DNA of 13,531 nt from an uncultured Caryophanales bacterium (GTDB lineage: Bacteria > Bacillota_I > Bacilli_A > RFN20 > CAG-826). This document shows, one piece after another, positions 7,024-13,531 of this stretch. The notes beneath the pieces were generated by a model. That model was not told the DNA's origin. It saw only the letters and a program-made list of their open reading frames with translations, and did no database searches. The stretch's first letter is position 1. Each line of letters opens with the position of its first letter. The position numbers and the translations under genes were made by a program. The DNA lies in assembly GCA_946403545.1 (NCBI GenBank), contig CAMJAG010000019.1, forward strand, positions 1 through 13,531. Reading direction: 5' to 3'.

Positions 7024-10000
7024 TGGCTAAGAAGTTTGAATGGTCTGATAACCAAAAAGCCGCTATTGAAGCTGATGGTAAAAACTACCTCATTTCCGCA
7101 GGCGCTGGTAGTGGCAAAACTGCAGTTTTAACCGAAAGAATATTTACATTAGTAAAATCTGGAGCATCTATTTCTAGATTCTTAGTTTTAACTTTCACAA
7201 ATGCAGCAGCCGCTAGCATGAAAACTAGAATTAGAAAACGTTTACTTAGCGATCCTGAACTTGCTCATCTAGCAGTAGAAATTGAAAACTCAAGTATTGA
7301 GACTTTTGATGCTTTCTGTTTATTCCTTGTCAAAAAGTATTGTTTTGATATTGGCGTTACTAGAGATATTTCTCCAATTGATAACTCACTATTAGAGATT
7401 AAAAAGCATACTTTATTAAACGATATTTTCACTGAACTATATGAAAGTAAAGATGAAGAATTCAAAGATTTAATTACAAGATATTGCGATAAAGATGATG
7501 GTGTAATAAAAGAAATTGTTTTAAAAATTTCTAAGGAAAGTGACTTGCAAATTGATAAAGATAAATTCTTTAAAGAATTTGTTAATACATATTTCAACGA
7601 AAACTGGCTCTCAAGTCTAGTTGATAAAAAGTTTAACGACGACATTAAAGTCTTAAATAGAGCAAGAAAACTCACATATAACTTAGAGGACGCTGATGAC
7701 GCTAGTATTATCCAAGACTTAATTGATAACTTGCTTTCATCTAAAGACTACGATGAGTTATATTTCAAACTTAAAAATAAAGACCTATATTCTTTCCCTA
7801 AAAAGAAAGGTAAGGCAAGTGATATTGAATTTAGAAACTATATAAAAGGTGTGTTTAATTCCATTGTTCCAACGGAAGCAAGAGACTTTGGTACACGTAA
7901 AGAAATCATTGCTGCATATATGGACAACCAAAAAATGGTGGAGAAACTCCTTAAAATCACTCTTGAACTCGAATCTAGACTTGATGAATTTAAGAAAGAA
8001 AGCGGTTCATATTCCTTCTCAGATATCGCTAGATTTGCTTTAAAAGCACTTAGAAAACCTGAAATTCAAAAGGAAATGAGAGATTCTTTTGATTACATTA
8101 TGGTCGATGAATATCAAGATACATCTGATGTCCAAGAAGAAGTTGTTTCTTTGATCAGTAGAAATAATGTCTACATGGTTGGAGATATCAAACAATCTAT
8201 TTATAGATTTAGAAACGCAAATTGTTCTATCTTCCAAGATAAATATGTCGCTTACAAGAACCATGAAGGTGGAGAAGAGATAGACTTAAACGCTTCTTAT
8301 CGTTCTAGAAAAGAAATTGTTGATATTGTTAACAATATTTTCTCTAGCATCATGAAGCCAGAATATAACGTAATTGATTACTCAGTTGGTCATACTTTTG
8401 AATATGGATTTAAACCATATGATGATGAATTTGATAAAAACGCTAACTATAACTTAAGGGTTATCAATAGATTAAAAACTAAAACAAACGCTGAAGAAGA
8501 AGCGGCAATAATTGCTATTGATATATTAAATAAAGTAGGTAGACAAAAAGCTTTTGATCCAGAAATTAAGGGAATGAGAAAGTCCCAATTTAAAGACTAC
8601 GCTATCTTAATAGATAGAAGTACAGATTTCATGGTGTATAAGAAAGTCTTTAATGACTTTGGAATTCCATTAAAGATTATTTCTGACGAACCATTTAGAG
8701 ATAGTGATATTTCTTATGTTACAAAAAACTTATTAGTGTTATTCAATTTCTTAAAGAATAACGGTGAGACTAATGAGTTTGATAATGACGCAAAACACGC
8801 TTATATGTCTCTTGCCAGAAGCTTCTTAATTGATAAAGTTAATGACCAAGAAATCTATGATGTTATTAATAACAAAATATTTTTAGATACCGAAATTGTT
8901 AGAAAGATTGTTAATGTTGTTAGAGAAGAAAAATTCTCATCATTATTTAAAATTCTAAATGTTTTATACACTCAATTCGATTTATATAACAAAGTTATAC
9001 GCATTGGTAATGTCTCAAGTAACATCCATAAAGCGGAGTTATTCTTAGAACTTGCTAAAAACTTAGATAAACTCTCTTGTGGTGTGGAGGACTTTGTTAC
9101 TTATTTTAAAGACTTATCTCAATTTGATATTGATATCGCGTTTGCAGATGAAGATGGAAATGCTGATGCAGTAACTCTTATTACAATCCATAAATCCAAA
9201 GGATTAGAATATCCATTCTGCTACTTCCCAGGATTTAACAAACAATACTATAACGATGATGTAAAATCTTCATTCTTAGTAAACTCAAAATTTGGAATTA
9301 TTCTCCCAATATCAGGAGATTCTAGCCAAGCAAGTTTGTTTAATTCGCTATTTAAAGAAGAGGAAGTTAGACAAGATTTTGAGGAGAAAATTAGATTATT
9401 CTATGTTGGCTTAACTAGAGCAAGAGAATCTATCACAATCATTTTGACTCATAAAGAAAACGAAAAACCTGTCCAAGATTTCTTAGATTGTAAGTGTTTT
9501 GGAGACATTATTAGATTCTTGGAACTTGATATTGCTTGTGACGAAAATAGGCCAGAACTTGATCCATCACGTGCAAGAGTTTCTAAAGAAAAAGACGAAA
9601 AGATTGAAATAGAAATGAAATCAGTTAGCTATGAACCTGAACTGATTGGTTTAGTTAAACGAGCAAGTAAAGAAATAGTGGAAGATGTTGATGACTCATT
9701 ACTTGAGTTTGGTACAAGACTTCACTATTTACTGGAAGTCAGCAATTACGAAACTAAAGACACATCATACATAAAAGAAAAACAACTCAAGAAATATGTT
9801 GATAATGTATTAAATTGTGGGTTATTTGATGGAGTCACAAATGAACAAGTATTGCACGAATATAGCTTCTTTGATGAGGAACATAACACTAATGGTATTA
9901 TCGACTGTTTAGTGGTCTTACCTGATGAAGTCAGAATAATTGACTTCAAATTAAAGAACATTTCTGATGAAAAATACGTTAAGCAATTGAACATTTATGC

Positions 10001-10091
10001 AGATTATGTAAAACTAATTACAGAAAAAAGCTTAAAGCTTTATTTGATATCTGCGATTACAGGTGAGGTGAAGGAAATTGAAAGAACTTAA
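7023..10091 (+). CDS. addA: AddA/RexA helicase-nuclease subunit
   Basis: This 1022-residue UvrD-family (SF1A) helicase has a C-terminal nuclease. Motif I is AGAGSGKT at 26-33, Ia LTFTNAAAASM at 56-66, II VDEYQDT at 361-367, III MVGDIKQSIYRFRNA at 385-399, IV ASYRSR at 424-429, V ITIHKSKGLEYP at 720-731 and VI RLFYVGLTRARE at 791-802. The C-terminal PD-(D/E)XK nuclease shows H901, D961 in GIIDCLVV, D974 and K976 in IIDFKLK, and Q988, so helicase and nuclease both appear intact. It would be the 3'-5' motor of the AddAB complex, unwinding and cutting broken ends until a Chi-type site, then loading RecA; the local Chi sequence cannot be read from here. Bacillus AddA has about 1,230 residues, so this one is compact. 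It overlaps addB by one base and the next gene by fourteen. Confidence 0.95.
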   Translation: MAKKFEWSDNQKAAIEADGKNYLISAGAGSGKTAVLTERIFTLVKSGASISRFLVLTFTNAAAASMKTRIRKRLLSDPELAHLAVEIENSSIETFDAFCLFLVKKYCFDIGVTRDISPIDNSLLEIKKHTLLNDIFTELYESKDEEFKDLITRYCDKDDGVIKEIVLKISKESDLQIDKDKFFKEFVNTYFNENWLSSLVDKKFNDDIKVLNRARKLTYNLEDADDASIIQDLIDNLLSSKDYDELYFKLKNKDLYSFPKKKGKASDIEFRNYIKGVFNSIVPTEARDFGTRKEIIAAYMDNQKMVEKLLKITLELESRLDEFKKESGSYSFSDIARFALKALRKPEIQKEMRDSFDYIMVDEYQDTSDVQEEVVSLISRNNVYMVGDIKQSIYRFRNANCSIFQDKYVAYKNHEGGEEIDLNASYRSRKEIVDIVNNIFSSIMKPEYNVIDYSVGHTFEYGFKPYDDEFDKNANYNLRVINRLKTKTNAEEEAAIIAIDILNKVGRQKAFDPEIKGMRKSQFKDYAILIDRSTDFMVYKKVFNDFGIPLKIISDEPFRDSDISYVTKNLLVLFNFLKNNGETNEFDNDAKHAYMSLARSFLIDKVNDQEIYDVINNKIFLDTEIVRKIVNVVREEKFSSLFKILNVLYTQFDLYNKVIRIGNVSSNIHKAELFLELAKNLDKLSCGVEDFVTYFKDLSQFDIDIAFADEDGNADAVTLITIHKSKGLEYPFCYFPGFNKQYYNDDVKSSFLVNSKFGIILPISGDSSQASLFNSLFKEEEVRQDFEEKIRLFYVGLTRARESITIILTHKENEKPVQDFLDCKCFGDIIRFLELDIACDENRPELDPSRARVSKEKDEKIEIEMKSVSYEPELIGLVKRASKEIVEDVDDSLLEFGTRLHYLLEVSNYETKDTSYIKEKQLKKYVDNVLNCGLFDGVTNEQVLHEYSFFDEEHNTNGIIDCLVVLPDEVRIIDFKLKNISDEKYVKQLNIYADYVKLITEKSLKLYLISAITGEVKEIERT
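10065..10071 (+). promoter_or_regulatory. Shine-Dalgarno site supporting the TTG start at 10078
   Basis: GAGGTGA pairs with seven consecutive bases of the 16S rRNA tail (core GGAGGTGA) and ends six bases before TTG 10078. It lies inside addA and supports a non-ATG start that overlaps the addA end. Confidence 0.75.
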
Positions 10092-11196
10092 TCCTATTTT
10101 TACAAGAGAAGAATTTGATTCTGTTTTGTCTATTAATAAGCTTCCAAAAGAAGTGGATTTAGACTACCTTTACAATGTCTATAAAGATGCAGATGAATCA
10201 ATTAGATATTTAAACTCCACAAACTCAACGATTTTAAAATCTAATATTAGCCATGTTGAACTCATTTATTATTGCCTAGGCGAACTCGTTTATTCAGTAG
10301 TGGGCAAAAACGAAGAACAACTTAAAAAGTTCTACGCTGATGAAGAGATTGAAGAATCAATGGCATCTGTTGCAGCAGATAAATATTTAACTCTCAGCCA
10401 ATATAACAACGTAGGTAAGCAACTCACAAATAGATTCTTGCCTCCTGCAAGTAGCTTAGATATTTATTTAAATTTCATGATGAATATCTTAACTGGATAT
10501 GAGAAAAATGATCCAGAAACCACAATTATTAGAGACTTATTAGTGAAATCTCTTTCCATTTCACGTTGTATTTTAATCAATTTGATTAATGGATATGAAA
10601 CAGAAGCATTCTCTTCTTGGAGAACACTCCATGAATGTGAATGTACTTTAATTCTTTTAGATAGATATGGCCAAACCGCTATCAGTGCGTATTTAAAACA
10701 TATGAACTTTGGTCTTGCTTTCAAAGATTCTATTAAAGATAAAACTGAACAAGATCGCGTTTTCTATTCAATGAAAGACGAAATGAAACAATATGATTTA
10801 AAGAGCAAAGATATTAAGAAATATATCGAATATGGTTGGCTCTATGCTATTCCAGGAGTTAAGGAAGATGAAACTTTCAAGCTCAACTTTAGAGATGGTC
10901 TTGAAAAGATTGCAGGACTTAGCCAATACTCAAAACGCTATGAACTTTCTAGCGAAATTATCCACAGTACGCCATTATTGATCTATTCAAATAAAGATTA
11001 TTTCTACTACATAACTTTGTTATCAGTGTATGAATCTTTCTTCCATTTAGAAAATGTGTTTGTTAGCTTATTTGCTCAAAGAGTCAGTGAAGATATCATG
11101 ACTAGATATAAATCCATTAGAGATATTTACTTCGCACAATTAATTGCGATTTATAATAAAGAATCTGCAAACTTTAAAGCATTGAATAATAAATAG
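10078..11196 (+). CDS. DUF5677-like protein of unknown function, coupled to addA
   Basis: The 372 residues are soluble in character, rich in predicted helix and without an obvious signal peptide. The core at about 150-200 contains SISRCILINLINGYETEAF, followed by SWRTLHECECTLILL (180-194), then YELSSEIIHSTPLLIY at 288-303. This pattern of a helical repeat, R-x-LHE and a later (S)xxxH recalls DUF5677 proteins, a family with no settled activity; the assignment is from memory of the pattern. H185, E186, E293 and H296 are polar residues worth testing as a site. The TTG start has a strong SD and overlaps addA by 14 bases, so the gene is probably translated together with addA and may act with the nuclease. 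The first 140 residues resemble nothing I know. Codon use matches its neighbours, so recent transfer is not suggested. Confidence 0.75.
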   Translation: MKELNPIFTREEFDSVLSINKLPKEVDLDYLYNVYKDADESIRYLNSTNSTILKSNISHVELIYYCLGELVYSVVGKNEEQLKKFYADEEIEESMASVAADKYLTLSQYNNVGKQLTNRFLPPASSLDIYLNFMMNILTGYEKNDPETTIIRDLLVKSLSISRCILINLINGYETEAFSSWRTLHECECTLILLDRYGQTAISAYLKHMNFGLAFKDSIKDKTEQDRVFYSMKDEMKQYDLKSKDIKKYIEYGWLYAIPGVKEDETFKLNFRDGLEKIAGLSQYSKRYELSSEIIHSTPLLIYSNKDYFYYITLLSVYESFFHLENVFVSLFAQRVSEDIMTRYKSIRDIYFAQLIAIYNKESANFKALNNK

Positions 11197-11220
11197 TTTG
11201 TAGGATAAAGAAAGCAAAGG

Positions 11221-11249
11221 AAAAGGAGGCAACGATTTTGCCTCCTTTT
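11221..11249. terminator. Bidirectional intrinsic terminator between convergent genes
   Basis: AAAAGGAGGCA (11221-11231) pairs perfectly with 11239-11249 around a seven-base loop. The right arm ends in TTTT on the plus strand, and on the minus strand the stem runs into a T-rich tract. It lies 24 bases after the DUF5677-like gene and 27 bases from the end of the converging kinase gene, so it likely serves both. Confidence 0.9.
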
Positions 11250-11276
11250 ATGTTGAAGTTCTTGTTAACGTATCGA

Positions 11277-12917
11277 TTATACGTCAGCGTAACAAGATCC
11301 ACCGATGAATTCTCTCATAAGAGAGTTGCTAGGAACCCATTCATCTGGCAAATCTTTAAAGAACTTTAGCATTCTTATTAATCTTTCAGCGACAGGATAG
11401 TGTTCGCTTTCAGGATCAATCTTTTCAAGAAGTGGCATTGCGTACTTCCTCATAACTGGAAGTTCATATGGAAGAAAGCTATTGAAAACATAGTTTGCAC
11501 CTTCTTGAGTCTTGTAAATCCACTTAAATTCACCTTTTCTAACACTTGGCCACATATTGAGTGTGTCAATTGCATCAGCGTTTCTGAATTTGAAGTCTCT
11601 AACGATTCTTCTTAAAAGTCTTAAATCAGTTAATGTTAATGGGTTATGATTATCAATATTGACTTGTGCTTGTGGAGCGATGAAAATCTTGAATTTTTGG
11701 TGATTTGGAATAGATGTAGTCATTAAATCATTGAGAGCGTGAATACCTTCAATAATAATTGGTTGGCCTTCATCAATCTTTAACACTCTACCTGGTACTC
11801 TATGACCAAGTTTGAAATCAAACTTAGGAAGTTGAACTTCTAAGCCAGAAATTAAATCAATCATATTTTGGTTAAATAATCCAATATCTAACGCTCTGAT
11901 GTCTTCAAAGTCTGGTTTGCCATCTTCGTCTAGAGGTATTTCTTCTCTAGTTAAATAATAGTCATCGAGAGAAATACGAATAGGGGAGATACCACGAGAT
12001 AATAATTCAATTCTTAATCTGTTAGCGAAAGTGGTTTTACCACTGGAAGAAGGACCTGCGATACAGATCAATCTAATGTTTTCGATATCATTTTCAATGA
12101 TTTCACCTAATTCACAAAGTTGACGGTTATGTCTTTGCTCACAAAGTGTAATGAAATCAACTGGTCCAGTTTCCTCAATTAATTGGTTAATACCAACAAT
12201 AGAATCAGCCTTTGTTGCTTTAGCCCATTGATGAGCTTGTTTTAATGTTCTACCGAATGTTGGAGCATCCTCAAATGGTGGGATTTCTCCATTAACATCA
12301 AATCTAGGATATTGAATGATAATACCTGGATGATAGAATTTGACTTTCCATCTTGAGATATAACCAGTAGATGGGACCATTCTGTTATACATATAGTTGA
12401 TATAATCACCACAATAGTATAAGTGAGCGGTTTTTTCTGGACGGTATTTTAAGATTTCAACTTTGTCTAAGAAACCTTCTTTTGTAAATACTTTTGCTGC
12501 TTCTTCTTTAGAAACAATCTTTCTTGTTAGTGGTAAATCAAGTGCCACTAAACGTTTCATTTCTTTTTCTAATTCTTTAACCATTTGACCACTGGAAGTA
12601 GTGTGTGGAGTAAGAATTTGCATGAAGATACTTCTTGAAACGTTATACGAGAAGCGGATGTCAATGTTTGGATATAAGTTATGCATAGCCATAGCAACTA
12701 AGAATCTTAAAGATGATTCATAAGTTGGTTTAGCATCTCTATCCTTACATGTTAATGCGACAACTTTAGCGTCTTTTTCAATCATGTATGTGAGTTCACG
12801 TACACGATTATTAACGTAGACGCATACGATTTCTCTATCATCGCCTACTATATCCAAAACCTTTACAGGCTTATCGTATTCTTTTTCAGTGTTGTTAAAA
12901 ACTACTTTAAATGACAT
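11277..12917 (-). CDS. Nucleoside (uridine-like) kinase with N-terminal TGS and ThrRS-like region
   Basis: This 546-residue protein starts with a ubiquitin-like TGS segment (about 1-60), then a region resembling the second additional domain of threonyl-tRNA synthetase (about 65-250), then a phosphoribulokinase/uridine kinase P-loop domain. The Walker A is GPSSSGKTT at 288-296, the substrate-side SLDDYY is at 316-321, IIIEGIHAL is at 387-395, and the Arg-rich LRLLRRIVRD at 432-441 fits the lid. Such fusions occur widely in Firmicutes and are annotated uridine kinase or nucleoside kinase; the true substrate is not certain. The likely reaction is ATP-dependent 5'-phosphorylation of a nucleoside for salvage. 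AAGGAGGAA (12925-12933 on the complement) stands seven bases before the ATG at 12917. It runs against the DUF5677-like gene and away from the phosphofructokinase gene. Confidence 0.88.
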   Translation of the reverse strand: MSFKVVFNNTEKEYDKPVKVLDIVGDDREIVCVYVNNRVRELTYMIEKDAKVVALTCKDRDAKPTYESSLRFLVAMAMHNLYPNIDIRFSYNVSRSIFMQILTPHTTSSGQMVKELEKEMKRLVALDLPLTRKIVSKEEAAKVFTKEGFLDKVEILKYRPEKTAHLYYCGDYINYMYNRMVPSTGYISRWKVKFYHPGIIIQYPRFDVNGEIPPFEDAPTFGRTLKQAHQWAKATKADSIVGINQLIEETGPVDFITLCEQRHNRQLCELGEIIENDIENIRLICIAGPSSSGKTTFANRLRIELLSRGISPIRISLDDYYLTREEIPLDEDGKPDFEDIRALDIGLFNQNMIDLISGLEVQLPKFDFKLGHRVPGRVLKIDEGQPIIIEGIHALNDLMTTSIPNHQKFKIFIAPQAQVNIDNHNPLTLTDLRLLRRIVRDFKFRNADAIDTLNMWPSVRKGEFKWIYKTQEGANYVFNSFLPYELPVMRKYAMPLLEKIDPESEHYPVAERLIRMLKFFKDLPDEWVPSNSLMREFIGGSCYADV

Positions 12918-12943
12918 GGAATAATTCCTCCTTAAAAAGAGTA

Positions 12944-13046
12944 TTACAATATATTCTCAAAATTGTATTTATAGGTCAACAAAAATTAATAATAATTCTT
13001 GTAAGCTAGACTCTTTATCTTTGCGTATCTATTTTACGATATATTC
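12944..13046. repeat. Pair of 13-bp direct repeats in the divergent control region
   Basis: TTACAATATATTC at 12944-12956 recurs as TTACGATATATTC at 13034-13046 with one difference, 90 bases apart. The shared core TTACAATA also appears at 13055-13062 and 13093-13100. The left copy covers the -10 region and start point of the kinase promoter. The whole 12934-13140 stretch is very AT-rich and holds no gene I can support, so some repetition is expected by chance; regulator sites are possible. Confidence 0.35.
12951..12979 (-). promoter_or_regulatory. Candidate promoter of the nucleoside kinase gene
   Basis: On the complement, TTGACC (12974-12979) is followed after 17 bases by GAATAT (12951-12956). 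The -35 fits well and the -10 poorly. The start would fall near 12944, giving a 5' leader of about 27 bases that includes the SD. Confidence 0.4.
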
Positions 13047-13121
13047 CTATTTATTTACAATAAAAATATAAAATAATTTTTTATACCCTTTATTACAATA
13101 AAGATATATAGTCGATTTTCC

Positions 13122-13150
13122 TTTATATTATAAATATAATTCAGTATAAT
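13122..13150 (+). promoter_or_regulatory. Promoter of the phosphofructokinase gene
   Basis: A perfect -10 TATAAT (13145-13150) has TTTATA (13122-13127, four of six matches) 17 bases upstream. The predicted start is A13157. A second TATAAT at 13135-13140 lies ten bases earlier, within the inverted repeat ATTATA-AA-TATAAT (13127-13140), and could give an alternative start. Confidence 0.65.
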
Positions 13151-13156
13151 GATAAC

Positions 13157-13170
13157 AGCGAATTTTCGCT
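13157..13170 (+). promoter_or_regulatory. 5'-terminal stem-loop of the phosphofructokinase mRNA
   Basis: AGCGAA and TTCGCT pair around TT. The hairpin begins at the predicted first base of the transcript and ends directly before the SD AGGAGA (13171-13176). Hairpins at the 5' end are known to protect mRNAs from 5'-dependent decay; the role here is inferred. Confidence 0.5.
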
Positions 13171-13184
13171 AGGAGATTTTTATT

Positions 13185-13531
13185 ATGAAAAATATGGTTT
13201 ATATCCAATCAGGTGGACCAACTTCCGTTATTAACACATCTTTCTATGGTGCTATTAAGGAAGCTCAAAAACATCCAAACGAAATTGGAAAGATCTACGG
13301 TTCTTTAAATGGTATCGAAGGTTTAATCGATGACAAAATCATTGATATCGGTAAAGAAGACCCAGAACAAATTGAATTATTACTTCAAACACCAGGAAGT
13401 ATCTTAGGTACAACAAGAAGAAAACTTCCTAAAGATAGACATGATCCTGTCTTCATGCAAATTATCGAAAACATCAAAAAACACAACATTGGTTACGTAT
13501 TCATCAATGGTGGTAACGACTCCATGGATAC
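13185..13531 (+). CDS. pfp: Phosphofructokinase, probably pyrophosphate-dependent (partial, 3' end missing)
   Basis: The ATG at 13185 follows AGGAGA by eight bases and opens a frame of 115 complete codons to the window edge. IQSGGPTSVINTSFYGAI (7-24) is the N-terminal phosphofructokinase signature in the form typical of PPi-using enzymes. PGSILGTTRRKL at 70-81 is the second conserved block, and the window ends within GGNDSMDT (109-116). In ATP enzymes this motif reads GGDGS; an acidic residue at the fourth place, here D112, blocks ATP and marks PPi use. The enzyme would convert fructose 6-phosphate to the 1,6-bisphosphate, reversibly, in glycolysis. The catalytic TxD motif and the remaining two-thirds lie outside the window, so cofactor choice rests on one motif. 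Confidence 0.88.
   Translation, partial: MKNMVYIQSGGPTSVINTSFYGAIKEAQKHPNEIGKIYGSLNGIEGLIDDKIIDIGKEDPEQIELLLQTPGSILGTTRRKLPKDRHDPVFMQIIENIKKHNIGYVFINGGNDSMD

Noticed and set aside
7265..8264. Open frames antisense to or out of frame with addA (for example 7265-7675 and 8040-8264, minus strand)
   Set aside because: They lie wholly within addA, have no recognisable domains, and their composition is that expected of a reading shadow.
1..13531. UGA read as Trp (Mycoplasma-type code)
   Set aside because: All Trp codons are TGG and every family-sized protein is complete under the standard bacterial code.
1..13531. tRNA, rRNA, CRISPR array, insertion sequence, attachment site
   Set aside because: No cloverleaf, regularly spaced repeat, transposase or integrase-like frame, or flanking inverted repeat was seen.

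Overview
The window is AT-rich and carries compact, mostly co-directional genes with AGA/TTA-rich codon use and good Shine-Dalgarno (SD) sites at most operon-internal starts. Gene content points to a low-GC Gram-positive bacterium of the Bacilli, near the wall-less or reduced lineages (uncultured gut RF39, Acholeplasma or Erysipelotrichia-like): an AddAB/RexAB-type recombination nuclease, a Nbp35-like Mrp, and a phosphofructokinase with the pyrophosphate-type signature. The lineage is inference from gene families. Every Trp codon is TGG and the long frames stay open under the standard bacterial code, so UGA is not read as Trp here.

Layout: (1) 1-585, minus strand: 5' part of a membrane CPBP (CAAX-protease-like) protein with an N-terminal zinc ribbon, running off the left edge. 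(2) 586-705: divergent gap with a hairpin plus T-run on the minus strand. (3) 706-4645, plus strand: a tight four-gene run, a short YigZ/IMPACT protein, Mrp-type Fe-S carrier ATPase, M24B aminopeptidase and glycerol kinase, with gaps of 1 to 11 bases. (4) 4646-4719: a perfect 25-bp palindrome that overlaps the -35 box of a near-consensus promoter. (5) 4720-11196, plus strand: addB, addA and a DUF5677-like gene of unknown function, with 1-base and 14-base overlaps. (6) 11221-11249: a bidirectional terminator between convergent genes. (7) 11277-12917, minus strand: a TGS plus uridine-kinase-like nucleoside kinase. (8) 12918-13184: a 267-base AT-rich divergent control region. (9) 13185 to the right edge: 5' part of a phosphofructokinase gene.

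How the parts work together: the first operon is mixed housekeeping (Fe-S assembly, peptide trimming, glycerol entry into glycolysis). The second is a double-strand-break processing unit, AddB plus AddA, with an apparently co-translated unknown partner. The divergent kinase and phosphofructokinase genes tie nucleotide salvage to glycolysis only by position.

The most interesting points are: the addB promoter/palindrome arrangement, where the predicted transcription start falls exactly on a GTG start codon (leaderless mRNA); the unknown DUF5677-like protein coupled to addA; a small AddB with no Walker A motif; a YigZ protein without its C-terminal domain; and a hairpin predicted at the extreme 5' end of the phosphofructokinase mRNA, directly against its SD. 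I saw no tRNA, rRNA, CRISPR array, insertion sequence or prophage gene.
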